The notes below the pieces were generated by a model. It made no database searches. It was not told the origin of the DNA and worked only from the letters and a program-made list of their open reading frames with translations. Shown in pieces: positions 15,895-24,279 of a DNA stretch of 64,000 bases. The stretch spans positions 4,092,001-4,156,000 of the forward strand of contig NZ_CP062159.1 in NCBI RefSeq assembly GCF_014844035.1, given 5' to 3'. This DNA is from Flavobacterium sp. MDT1-60. GTDB taxonomy: Bacteria; Bacteroidota; Bacteroidia; Flavobacteriales; Flavobacteriaceae. The position numbers and the translations under genes were made by a program. How positions within the stretch are numbered: the first letter of the stretch is position 1; each line of letters begins with the position of its first letter.

Positions 15895-17412
15895 ATGAGA
15901 ATTATTCGGTTTTTTATACTTCTTCTATTAATGCCTTGTCTCCTAAAAGGACAAGCAAAATTTGAATCTATTAGAAAACAACTGACCAAAAATAAAACCT
16001 ACGAGTATGTTTATAATTTTGAAAATAATTACGCCAGAGTCAGAACTTTTAATGGAAAAATGGGATTGATTGACAGCACTGGAAATTTAATTATTAAACC
16101 CAGTTATCAATCTATTAACAATAGAAAAGAGCTTAAAAACTTATTTGAAGTTGCAATTGTTTCTAATAAAAAATTCAAACGCGGTTATATTGATTTAAAA
16201 GAAAACATTAAAATCCCGATTGAATATGATGATGTCTTTTATTTGGGAGATGGTCTTATAAGAGTGTCAAAAAACAACAAAACGGGAGTTCTGGATACTT
16301 TAAACAAGATAATTTTACCTTTAAACTTTGATTTTATAATGGAGTCCGACGGGATTTTGTTTGTTCAAACCAATAATACAATCGATATTTTTGATGCTAG
16401 AGGAAAACAGTTAACAAATTTTCAAGCCGAAGACATTACCTATTTTAAAGATAAAAGGTCTATTGTAACTCTTCAAAACAAGGCAACTTTTATAATTGAT
16501 GATAATGGAAATGTAATTTTAAATTCTCTTAAAAATCATAAATTTGAAAATATAATTGATACAGAATCTTATATTATATTTAATACAATTACAAAGAAAA
16601 AAGGTGTAATAAATTCCCTGGGGCAATATGAAATCGAATGTAAATATGATGAAATTTCACCGTCTAATTTAATTTATGTTGTTAGAAATAATGAAAAAAG
16701 CGGTTTTATAAATAAAAAGGATTCTGTTTTAAAACCGTTAGTTTACAATCATATTTTTTCTGTTTTTTATAAAGATACTATTCAATTTCAAAATCAATAT
16801 TTTGTTCATAAAGGCGATTTACAAGGTGTAATAAATCCATTTTTAGAGAAAGAGATAATTCCAATTTCTTATAAATACATAGATCATCTTTCTAACTATT
16901 ACATTACAGCTAATCTGGATAATAAAAACGGAATGTTTTCATCAAATGGTACGATTATAATTCCTGAAGATTACAATTTTTACAATGTATCGTCCAATAA
17001 AATTTTTGCCGAAAAAAAATCAAAAAAATATCTCCTTACTATAGAAGACAGCAGTTACAGGGAAACGGAAATTTTTGTCGATGAATTTGTTAAAGAAAAA
17101 TTTAACTTCGGCGGGTTTTCAAAAAGTAATTATCAAATCTTCAAAAAGGAAAATAAAATTGGTGTAATTAGTAATAAAAATAAAATTGTGATTCCATCTG
17201 AATTTGATTTTATTACTGAAATCTATTCTACAGGGGAGTTTATTGTTCAAAAAAACAAAAAATACGGAATTGTAAGTGGTGGCAATCAAGTCATTTTAGA
17301 ATTAAAATATGACAATTTTAAAATAATTAAAGAAGTAGTTAAATTTGGAATTAAAAACCAAAAAGCAACAAAATTTTATTCCGTCGACTTTTCTAAAGAA
17401 TTTACAGAATAG
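15895..17412 (+). CDS. WG-repeat protein, exported
   Basis: 505 residues from ATG 15895; the frame can be extended back to a TTG at 15811, but that would cross the clpS terminator. MRIIRFFILLLLMPCLLKGQ is a signal peptide. The mature protein is made of WG/KWG-type repeats, each about 30-50 residues: FNGKMGLIDSTGNLIIKPSY, KRGYIDLKENIKIPIEYDDV, NNKTGVLDTLNKIILPLNFD, KKKGVINSLGQYEIECKYDE, and more to the C-terminus. The repeats form a beta-propeller-like or beta-rich surface, usually for protein contact. Function unknown. Flanked on both sides by similar terminator hairpins. Confidence 0.8.
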   Translation: MRIIRFFILLLLMPCLLKGQAKFESIRKQLTKNKTYEYVYNFENNYARVRTFNGKMGLIDSTGNLIIKPSYQSINNRKELKNLFEVAIVSNKKFKRGYIDLKENIKIPIEYDDVFYLGDGLIRVSKNNKTGVLDTLNKIILPLNFDFIMESDGILFVQTNNTIDIFDARGKQLTNFQAEDITYFKDKRSIVTLQNKATFIIDDNGNVILNSLKNHKFENIIDTESYIIFNTITKKKGVINSLGQYEIECKYDEISPSNLIYVVRNNEKSGFINKKDSVLKPLVYNHIFSVFYKDTIQFQNQYFVHKGDLQGVINPFLEKEIIPISYKYIDHLSNYYITANLDNKNGMFSSNGTIIIPEDYNFYNVSSNKIFAEKKSKKYLLTIEDSSYRETEIFVDEFVKEKFNFGGFSKSNYQIFKKENKIGVISNKNKIVIPSEFDFITEIYSTGEFIVQKNKKYGIVSGGNQVILELKYDNFKIIKEVVKFGIKNQKATKFYSVDFSKEFTE

Positions 17413-17464
17413 TTGCTTATGAGGAATTAAGTATATGCATTCGAACAGTTAATTTTAAATAATT

Positions 17465-17516
17465 TAAAAAACATTCTATTTTATTCTATATTTGAAATAA
17501 AATAGAATGTTTTTTT
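17465..17516 (+). terminator. Hairpin ending the WG gene and overlapping the next promoter
   Basis: AAAAAACATTCTATTTTAT pairs with ATAAAATAGAATGTTTTTTT. The T-run reaches base 16 of the leader, directly before the ATG at 17517. A TATATTTG -7 box (17487-17494) sits in the loop, so one element may both stop the WG transcript and start the next. Confidence 0.7.
17487..17494 (+). promoter_or_regulatory. -7 element in a terminator loop
   Basis: TATATTTG fits TAnnTTTG and lies 22 nt before the ATG at 17517, inside the loop of the preceding hairpin. No clear -33 TTG was found. Confidence 0.5.
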
Positions 17517-18788
17517 ATGGAAGAATACGGGAAAATATTAATTATTGCCACGCCTATTTTTTTGATTTTAATTATAATTGAAAAAATTTATGGCATCTAT
17601 AAAAAAGAAGACACTGCGCCTTTAATAGACAGCGTATCCAGTATTAGTTCCGGAATTACCAACTCGGTAAAAGATGTTCTAGGCTTGAGCCTGACTTTTA
17701 TTTCCTACGAATGGCTGGTTTCTAACATTGCGATTTATCATCTTGAAGCTAATATCCTCTCCTATTTCATTGCGTTTTTTGTTATCGATTTTTATGGCTA
17801 TTGGAGCCATAGATGGGCACATCAAATTAATTTTTTTTGGAATAAACATGCGATTCACCATAGTAGTGAAGAATTTAATTTGGCTTGCGCCTTACGTCAG
17901 CCCATTGCGAGTTTAGCTAATCTGTTTACTTTTTTATTGATTCCTGCAGCATTATTAGGCGTTCCCGCTTCTGTAATTGCTATTACCTTGCCGCTGCATT
18001 TATTTTTGCAGTTTTGGTACCATACCAAACACATCAAAAAAATGGGTTTTCTGGAAAATATTCTGGTAACCCCTTCGCATCATCGCGTACATCATGCCAT
18101 AAATCCTGAATATTTAGATAAAAATCATTCACAGATATTTATTTTTTGGGATAAGCTTTTTGGTACTTTTCAGGCCGAATTAGATGATGTTCCACCAGTT
18201 TTCGGAATCACGAGACCGGCCCATACATGGAATCCGATTAAGATTAATTTTCAACATCTTACCTTATTGATCAAAGATGCCTGGCGTGCAGAAAACTGGA
18301 AAGACAAGCTCACCATATGGTTTAAACCAACCGGCTGGCGTCCTGAAAACTTTGAAGAAAAATATCCTGTACACAAAATTGAGAATGTTTATGATTTTGA
18401 AAAATATGGAACGCAAAATTCTCAAAAGCTCATTTATTGGTCTGTCGCTCAAGTATTAATAACACTTTTATTTGTGACCTATTTGTTTGATAATATTGCC
18501 AAAATTGGTTTACCTAATATCTTTATTTATGGCTTTTTCATTTTAATTACTATTTACAGCTACTCTGAATTGATGGATAAAAGCACATATGCCATCTATT
18601 GGGAAGGATTACGTTTTATCACGGCCATTGCCATTATAATCTATTATGGAGATTGGTTTGGCTTAAACAAGGTTTTTCCTTTCTCAAATTATATCATTTT
18701 AAGTTATTTAGGTCTTTCACTATTAGCTTCTGCATATTTTATTACGAAAGACTTTAAAACTATTCAAAATCAATTAATAAATTCATAA
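17517..18788 (+). CDS. Fatty acid hydroxylase superfamily protein, alkylglycerol-monooxygenase-like
   Basis: 423 residues, an integral membrane di-iron enzyme. Histidine clusters are HRWAH near 99-103, HAIHH near 111-115, HTKH near 170-173, and HHRVHH near 189-194 followed by NHSQIF. This is the eight-histidine pattern of the sterol desaturase/fatty acid hydroxylase superfamily. The length, the early HRWAHQ box and three or more extra C-terminal membrane helices (about 305-415) resemble alkylglycerol monooxygenase (TMEM195) more than sterol C5 desaturase. The next gene is a YhhN-type lysoplasmalogenase, which fits a role on ether lipids. The substrate is inferred. Confidence 0.8.
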   Translation: MEEYGKILIIATPIFLILIIIEKIYGIYKKEDTAPLIDSVSSISSGITNSVKDVLGLSLTFISYEWLVSNIAIYHLEANILSYFIAFFVIDFYGYWSHRWAHQINFFWNKHAIHHSSEEFNLACALRQPIASLANLFTFLLIPAALLGVPASVIAITLPLHLFLQFWYHTKHIKKMGFLENILVTPSHHRVHHAINPEYLDKNHSQIFIFWDKLFGTFQAELDDVPPVFGITRPAHTWNPIKINFQHLTLLIKDAWRAENWKDKLTIWFKPTGWRPENFEEKYPVHKIENVYDFEKYGTQNSQKLIYWSVAQVLITLLFVTYLFDNIAKIGLPNIFIYGFFILITIYSYSELMDKSTYAIYWEGLRFITAIAIIIYYGDWFGLNKVFPFSNYIILSYLGLSLLASAYFITKDFKTIQNQLINS

Positions 18789-18797
18789 CCCCAAATT

Positions 18798-19475
18798 ATG
18801 AGAAACGCTAACTTTTCTAAAATCTACATTGCATTTAGCTTGCTTTATCTAATTATTTTGCTTTTAGGATATGAAAATTTTGATTTGTTTTTAAAACCTG
18901 CCCTAATTCCAATTTTAGGTTTTGAAGTATATTTAAATCGAAAATTCCCTACTAAAAATGCACTCCTATTAGCTTTATTGTTTTCATGGATTGGAGACAT
19001 TATTTTGCTGTTTGCAGACATTGCCGAAATCTATTTTATTTTAGGCCTTATTTCTTTTTTAGCTGCACATGTTATTTACTGTGTTCTTTTTAATAATCAA
19101 ATAAAAGCTAAAGCTCAAAAAAACAGTATTGTTTTCGGAATTGGAAGTGTCATAATTGCGCTTTATTTAATTGGGATGCTTTCTGTTTTATTGCCTTCTT
19201 TGGGCGATTTGAAAATACCTGTTACCGTATATGCGAGCGTTATTTCGATCATGGTTTTATTTGCTTTTAATGGTTTTTTTGTTTGGAAAAACCCCGGAAA
19301 TAAGTACGTTATCAGTGGAGCAATTGTATTTGTTATTTCTGATAGTATTTTGGCAATCAATAAATTTTATACGTCAATCGAAAGAAGCTCCTTTTTTATT
19401 ATGCTGACTTATCTTGTGGCACAATATCTGATAGTGGTTGGTATATTAAAACTAAATCCTGAAAAAGCAGAATAA
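18798..19475 (+). CDS. YhhN/TMEM86-type lysoplasmalogenase
   Basis: 225 residues with about eight membrane helices. The YhhN signatures are present: FSWIGDIILLF near 55-65 with the conserved Gly-Asp, LISFLAAHVIYCVLF near 77-91, and ISGAIVFVISDSILAINKF near 172-190. Characterised family members hydrolyse the vinyl-ether bond of lysoplasmalogens. It starts 10 bp after the alkylglycerol-monooxygenase-like gene and is almost certainly co-transcribed with it. Confidence 0.85.
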   Translation: MRNANFSKIYIAFSLLYLIILLLGYENFDLFLKPALIPILGFEVYLNRKFPTKNALLLALLFSWIGDIILLFADIAEIYFILGLISFLAAHVIYCVLFNNQIKAKAQKNSIVFGIGSVIIALYLIGMLSVLLPSLGDLKIPVTVYASVISIMVLFAFNGFFVWKNPGNKYVISGAIVFVISDSILAINKFYTSIERSSFFIMLTYLVAQYLIVVGILKLNPEKAE

Positions 19476-19589
19476 CTTGCAATGGAACGCGGATGAGACT
19501 GATTATGTGGATTTTCGCCGGCTTTTTTTAAATCTTTTTTAATTCTTTATCCCGATAGCTATCGGAAGTGGCAAAAACTATTTTAATTT

Positions 19590-19597
19590 TACATTTG
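19590..19597 (+). promoter_or_regulatory. -7 element of the 19.6 kb lipoprotein gene
   Basis: TACATTTG fits TAnnTTTG, 20 nt upstream of the ATG at 19618. The preceding bases include TATCCCGATAGCTATCGGA, a small palindrome. Confidence 0.55.
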
Positions 19598-19617
19598 TAC
19601 GACCAATACCTTAAACC

Positions 19618-20070
19618 ATGAAAAAAATAGCTTTTTTTATCATTTTACTTATTACCGCAACTTCATGCGTGAGCACAAAATCGACTTTGAAAAATGTAGA
19701 TGACAACGCTCCCGATTTGATTTTGAAGAAAGACAATACTTTTGCCATAACTCTTTTTAGCAAAGACAGAAAATATGGTTATGATCCCGATTATCCCGTG
19801 AATATTTTTTACCAAAACACTAGAAATGAAACTTTAAATGAAACCCGTTTTTTGAATGCTTTGGCGGGACCAAACGGAGAAAAAATCACTCATAAACGTC
19901 TGGAAACATGTTGTCCCTTTCCAACCAAAAGAAGTGATATGGGAGCCGGATTTCTGAATGTATATGAATTAACCTGGCAAGGACAAAAGAAACCTATTAC
20001 GCTTTATTTGAATGTGTATGAAAAAGGAGTTTTAATGGTTCCGATGGGATTGAGTTTGAAGAAGGAATAG
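19618..20070 (+). CDS. Lipoprotein of unknown function
   Basis: 150 residues. MKKIAFFIILLITATSCVST is a lipoprotein signal (Cys17). The mature part shows DLILKKDNTFAITLFSKDR, a PVNIFYQNT segment, a CC pair in LETCCPF near 97-103 and a beta-rich tail (KPITLYLNVYEKGVLMVPMG). I do not recognise a characterised domain. It has no barrel motif and should not be taken for an aldolase despite lying upstream of kdsA. A run of small membrane genes follows directly. Confidence 0.7.
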   Translation: MKKIAFFIILLITATSCVSTKSTLKNVDDNAPDLILKKDNTFAITLFSKDRKYGYDPDYPVNIFYQNTRNETLNETRFLNALAGPNGEKITHKRLETCCPFPTKRSDMGAGFLNVYELTWQGQKKPITLYLNVYEKGVLMVPMGLSLKKE

Positions 20071-20450
20071 ATGCTAAAAAAATACTCTTAAGCATTCTTA
20101 TAATACTATTAGCTCTTTTCGGATGGATAGGGTTTGGATTGTATTTAATGGAAATTGACGATCATTATGGCGATTTACAAGAAGTTTATTTTGATTCAAA
20201 AAGTGGTGATATTATTGTAAACAAGCAAACTCAAAAGTTTGGTATCATTACAAAAAATTGGAAAAGAGCTGACGTAATCACAAAAGAGAATGACACTTTA
20301 GATTTATATGCCTTAATTTATACAAATCAGGTAGAAAATAAATATGAAGTTTTCAGAAGCGAAAATGAATTAAAAATTAAGGAATTGACTTTTGATAGGA
20401 TAGTTAAACTTAAAGAGGAGAAATTAATTGAAACAGTGATTAAAAATTAA
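20071..20450 (+). pseudogene. Small signal-anchored protein, frameshifted in an A-run
   Basis: ATG 20071 directly follows the stop of the upstream lipoprotein gene. Read as given, the frame stops after six codons (ATGCTAAAAAAATACTCTTAA). Adding one A to the seven-A run gives MLKKILLSILIILLALFGWI, a clear membrane anchor, which runs in frame into MEIDDHYGDLQEVYFDSKSG and on to a stop at 20450. The restored protein has 126 residues, and the total length becomes a multiple of three only with one added base. As given, only the part from about 20139 or 20148 could be made, without the anchor. No known domain. Confidence 0.7.
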
Positions 20451-20454
20451 GTTC

Positions 20455-20778
20455 ATGTTAGGAATACTATCTCTAATCTTAATGATATTACCTTTGCTAT
20501 TTCAGTTTATATATGGAGCAAAAGCCATTTTTAAAACTACTTCAATGACGTTTGGAAAAGTGTCCTTAACGAGTTTCATTTTACAAATAATATTTTCAAC
20601 TGCTATTTTTGGAGTTACTTATTATAATTTTTCAAAGTATTTTGATGAACATCCGGACAAAACCAGATGTTTAACACCTATAGCAGGTCTTATATTTCTC
20701 CTTCCATTTTTGACTATTGTGCTATTAGTGACTATAGCCGTACAATATTTTATAAAACAAGGAAAGAAAATAAACTAA
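20455..20778 (+). CDS. Small membrane protein, unknown
   Basis: 107 residues with three probable membrane helices: 1-20 (LGILSLILMILPLLFQFIYG), about 37-58 (SFILQIIFSTAIFGVTYYNF) and about 76-100. A charged loop (KYFDEHPDKTRC) lies between the second and third. It starts 4 bp after the preceding stop, so it belongs to the same transcript. No recognised family. Confidence 0.65.
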   Translation: MLGILSLILMILPLLFQFIYGAKAIFKTTSMTFGKVSLTSFILQIIFSTAIFGVTYYNFSKYFDEHPDKTRCLTPIAGLIFLLPFLTIVLLVTIAVQYFIKQGKKIN

Positions 20779-20794
20779 GATCAAATAAATTGTA

Positions 20795-21192
20795 ATGAAA
20801 ACAAAAATAGCTTTTATAATTTCCACACTTTTATCGCTAATTGTATTTCCTTATTACATTGCTATTCTTACTATAAATTTTGATTTCTTTTATTCAATAA
20901 TTCCAGGCTGAAATACTACTATTATTCCTGGTCAAGTAATTTCGAATTTGATCAAATTTTAAGCGTTGTAACATTTCATTATTGGAAGCTTTCAAAATTA
21001 AATAAAGAGATCAGTTATAAATTCTTAATACATTTTGGCTTAACTGTTCCAGGAATTTTATTTGGCAAAATAAATCTTTATGACTTCCTTAACTTCAATT
21101 CCGTTGATCCAGACCATTTTATTGAATTGAATTTTTGCTTTTATAAAACATTATTTATAAATTTGCAGTATGAAAAAGATTACAATAAATAA
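20795..21192 (+). pseudogene. Small membrane protein gene interrupted by a one-base loss
   Basis: ATG 20795 gives MKTKIAFIISTLLSLIVFPY and stops at TGA 20909-20911 after IIPG. Adding one G (TG to TGG at the stop) gives IIPGWKYYYYSWSSNFEFDQ and then an unbroken frame through VVTFHYWKLSKLNKEISYKF and LTVPGILFGKINLYDFLNFN to a stop at 21192, 132 residues in all. The single missing base is the simplest reading. The 3' end overlaps the next small ORF by 23 nt. A two- or three-helix membrane protein is implied; no family recognised. Confidence 0.65.
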
Positions 21193-21319
21193 AAAAGTAG
21201 TATTAGAATCTGTAGTTAAGATGGCTGCTGATAAAGATGCTGTGCGTTCTTTTTTAAAAGGCAAAACTCCTATAGAATCATTAAAAGAAAAAGGAATTAG
21301 ACTTGCCAATCCCCTATAA
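21170..21319 (+). CDS. Small helical protein upstream of the DUF6169 gene
   Basis: 49 residues, beginning MKKITINKKVVLESVVKMAA and ending KEKGIRLANPL. It is basic and helical with a GKTPIESLKEKGI motif. Small proteins with this ending are familiar to me as partners just upstream of DUF6169 genes. It overlaps the next gene by 17 nt, which points to translational coupling. There is no signal peptide. The role as an antitoxin-like partner is hypothesis only. Confidence 0.65.
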   Translation: MKKITINKKVVLESVVKMAADKDAVRSFLKGKTPIESLKEKGIRLANPL

Positions 21320-21794
21320 TTATTATTTAAGCGAAGATTCTCAATTCTTCTATTTTTCTACAAAAAATGCAATAGAATATCGTATTGCATTTATACAAGA
21401 TGAAACTTTTAGTGCTGTATCAGGATTTGAAATCAATAATATTTTTCAAATCGTAATTGAAAAAGTTAATGATGAAATTGAAAGATTTGATGCTAAAGTT
21501 TCGTCAACTATAAAAGCTATAATTACTGCATTTTTCATAAATTCTCAGAACGCAATGATTTACATTTGTGATGATAAGGATAAAAAAGGAATTAAACGAT
21601 TTAATACTTTCAACAGATGGTACAAAAATAGTGGTCTTATAAATATTGAAAAAAAAGACAACATCATAAATTGTTTTTCTAATGACCAGAATTTCATAAT
21701 TTATTCTTCTCTTTTATATCATCAAAATAATAAGAATAAAGAAACTATACTCGAAGTTTTTAATACAATACAAGAAATTTTAAACGAGAAATAA
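21303..21794 (+). CDS. DUF6169-type protein
   Basis: 163 residues from a TTG at 21303, overlapping the small upstream ORF by 17 nt; no better start exists before PYNYYLSEDSQFFYFSTKN. The layout follows DUF6169: an N-terminal beta region, YRIAFIQDETF, KVSSTIKAIITAFFINSQNA near 65-84, then MIYICDDKDKKGIKRFNTFN near 85-104. There is no known catalytic motif. With the overlapping 49-residue partner it resembles a two-gene toxin-antitoxin layout, but no activity is known to me. NAT follows 12 bp later. Confidence 0.72.
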   Translation: MPIPYNYYLSEDSQFFYFSTKNAIEYRIAFIQDETFSAVSGFEINNIFQIVIEKVNDEIERFDAKVSSTIKAIITAFFINSQNAMIYICDDKDKKGIKRFNTFNRWYKNSGLINIEKKDNIINCFSNDQNFIIYSSLLYHQNNKNKETILEVFNTIQEILNEK

Positions 21795-21806
21795 TTTATC
21801 AAAATA

Positions 21807-22598
21807 ATGGAACAATCAAAAAATCATAATAAAATTGAAACTGCAAGTTTCGATTTACAACAATATTTAGACAGAATCAAATTTTCAGGAGAAATTGAAT
21901 TGAATATTGAAGGTATTACAAAATTAATGCGTTCTCAATTATTCACTGTTCCTTTTGAAAACATTGATGTGCAGGCCGGGAAAGTTATATCGTTAAATGG
22001 CGATGATATTGTAAATCAAATTGTAAATAAAAATCGCGGTGGGTATTGTTATCAGATCAATGGTTTGTTTTCATTGGTTTTACAGGAAATTGGGATTCCG
22101 CATTATTATGTTGCAGCGCGTCCAATGGTGAATCCGGGTCAAAATCCGAAAACACATTTGGGAATCATTGCAACAATTGAAGATGAAGAGTATTTGATTG
22201 ATTTAGGATTTGGAGGCAATAGCATCAGAAAACCTTTGAAGTTAGGCGATACCGGAACTGAGATTCAACATGATTCTGATATTTTTACTTTAGTCAAAAC
22301 AGAAGAAAATGAATTTTTATTACAAGTTTTGATTGGAAAAGAATGGTCTAATCTCTATTCTTTTGGTTTGACTCCTCAAAGATGGATCGATTTTAAACCT
22401 GCCAATCATTACAATTATTCACATCCAGATTCCGTTTTTGTACAAAACCTAATTGTGGTTTTACAAAATCCTTTGGGTAAGAAAATAGTATTTAAAAATG
22501 CTGTAAAATCTGTGACGAACGGTACGACTGAAATTGTTTCTTTTGAAGACGATCAATTAGAAAGTATTTTGGAATCAGAATTCAATTTAAAAATATAA
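21807..22598 (+). CDS. Arylamine N-acetyltransferase
   Basis: 263 residues. The cysteine-protease-like catalytic triad is complete: Cys81 in RGGYCYQ, His117 in KTHLGI and Asp132 in LIDLGFGG. PFENIDVQ near 49-56 is the N-terminal family motif. NAT enzymes transfer acetyl from acetyl-CoA to arylamines and hydrazines. Members fused or linked to secondary metabolism exist, but nothing here suggests that. It probably shares a transcript with the DUF6169 pair. Confidence 0.93.
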   Translation: MEQSKNHNKIETASFDLQQYLDRIKFSGEIELNIEGITKLMRSQLFTVPFENIDVQAGKVISLNGDDIVNQIVNKNRGGYCYQINGLFSLVLQEIGIPHYYVAARPMVNPGQNPKTHLGIIATIEDEEYLIDLGFGGNSIRKPLKLGDTGTEIQHDSDIFTLVKTEENEFLLQVLIGKEWSNLYSFGLTPQRWIDFKPANHYNYSHPDSVFVQNLIVVLQNPLGKKIVFKNAVKSVTNGTTEIVSFEDDQLESILESEFNLKI

Positions 22599-22657
22599 TT
22601 AAACTTTTTTGGGCTAACGCGAGCAACCCGTCACGCGCGCAACGTTAATAATCACTT

Positions 22658-23613
22658 TTATTCCTTTCCCCAGATCCTTGTATTCAAATCCATTTCATGA
22701 ACAATATCGTGCATGAATTGAACTATAGAAAGATCTTCTTTTAAAAGGTCAGTATCTAAAAGTGAGTTATAAATAGGCGGTTCAAAATAATTAGTACCTA
22801 ACGGAAAGGCAATATACATTTTAGAATTTATAAATGACATTGATATTGTTTCGTCCGATTTACTGTTTAATTTCAGAATTCTTTCCATCATAGCTGGCGT
22901 CAAAATATATCGCGCTTCGATTTGATTGCTGGAATAAGTCACAAATTCATTATTGAATTCTGTATTTTCTAATTGAATGATTTCTTGATTTCCAAAACTG
23001 AAAAGGTTTTTAGAGAACCAGGCTCCCACAGCATTTCCAAAATCTTTTGGTCGTACGACAGTAGAAACATTAAATTTTTTATTGAAATCGGCAACAAAAA
23101 TTATTCCTTTAAAGATGGTATGCCAATGTGTTTGTGTTCCGTTTTTGATCGTGTTTCAGTTTTGTATTCGGCATGAACTTCGGCAAAATAAAAAGATGTT
23201 TTATCTATAGTTCCGCTTATCATGTCTTCAGTTTTATAGCGATCTGGTTCAGTTCTAAAAAGTTCTGAACTAATAAACTCATATTCTGGAAAACCACTTT
23301 GTGGGGCTATAGTTAAACTTTCGTTTATTCCTTTTAAAGCCAATTCAATTACATTTGATTTAAAATCAGTTTTATACTTTTTTACATCATCGTTTATTTG
23401 AAAAAGTAGTACTCCGCCAATCATTCCCGGCAATAAGGCTAATAAAACTGCTAAAATTTCAAAACCTAAAATTAAACCAATCACTGCAACTACAACTGCA
23501 ATACCAAGAAAAACATAACTTTTTGTGCAAATTGACGAAATCCTTTTGCGTTCAATTTCTAATGTCATTAATACCTCTTGCAAGGCTAAATTGCTTTTAA
23601 TTCCTGAATCCAT
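22658..23613 (-). pseudogene. DUF3137 family membrane protein, frameshifted
   Basis: Two frames cover one gene. Residues 1-170 (start 23613) include two membrane helices (SYVFLGIAVVVAVIGLILGF and ILAVLLALLPGMIGGVLLF) and end in KTEHKHIGIPSLKE. The second frame, ending at 22658, carries WHTIFKGIIFVADFNKKFNV, then VRPKDFGNAVGAWFSK. HTIFKG-IIFVADF is the DUF3137 signature and lies exactly across the break at about 23120-23130. One missing base (likely a T in the CATTGG context) restores a 318-residue protein. It is 1 nt from the LemA gene, a usual pairing for this family. Confidence 0.75.
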
Positions 23614-24170
23614 TAATTGTTGAAAAGTTCTTTTGCACTAATATTTTTACGCTCTTCTTCTGATGTTACTAAAACATCTATTTTTTGATATTTTAGCATT
23701 CCGGCAAATATACTTCCAGGAAACATCATAATTGCATTATTGTATTCTGTTACAACTGCATTATAAGTTCTTCTGGCAGCAGCGATTTGTTCTTCGCTTT
23801 CCGTCCAAGTTGCCTGCAGATTATTAAAATTAGAATTGGCTTTTAAATCAGGATAGTTTTCTATGTTTACCATTAATCCTTTAACACTGGTACTTAATTG
23901 CGCATCTAAACTTGCTTTTTCAATATCGGTTACTGAACTTGATGTAGCTTTTGCACGAAGTTCAACAATTTTAGTTAAAGTTTCTTGCTCATAGTCTGTA
24001 TATTGTTTTACAATTTCAACTAAATTCGGAATTAAATCAAATCGTTTTTTGAGCATTACATCCATTGATGAAAAAGCATTAGTAACCTGATTCTTTTTTC
24101 CGATCAAATTGTTATAATAAAAAATTCCTATAATTAATAAGAAGCCAATAATTGCAAGTCCGATAATCAT
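23613..24170 (-). CDS. LemA family protein
   Basis: 185 residues. One N-terminal membrane helix (IIGLAIIGFLLIIGIFYYNN) is followed by the long alpha-helical LemA domain with NQVTNAFSSMDVMLKKRFDL near 27-46 and IPNLVEIVKQYTDYE, then YNAVVTEYNNAIMMFPGSIF near 137-156. These are the conserved LemA segments. LemA proteins are thought to be envelope proteins; their role is not known. The stop overlaps the start of the DUF3137 gene by one base, so the two are co-transcribed. Confidence 0.9.
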   Translation of the reverse strand: MIIGLAIIGFLLIIGIFYYNNLIGKKNQVTNAFSSMDVMLKKRFDLIPNLVEIVKQYTDYEQETLTKIVELRAKATSSSVTDIEKASLDAQLSTSVKGLMVNIENYPDLKANSNFNNLQATWTESEEQIAAARRTYNAVVTEYNNAIMMFPGSIFAGMLKYQKIDVLVTSEEERKNISAKELFNN

Positions 24171-24279
24171 GTCTATGGTTTTAATTGATTTAAAAACAAA
24201 TATAGAAAAAAGGAAATAAGTTTTGATTTTATTTATCAGACAATACCGCTTAAAAAGAAGTGATTTTTATCTTAAAAAC

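Noticed and set aside
19618..20070. Assignment of this lipoprotein as an aldolase
   Set aside because: It has a lipobox and no barrel or active-site motif; true KdsA is at 24514-25332.
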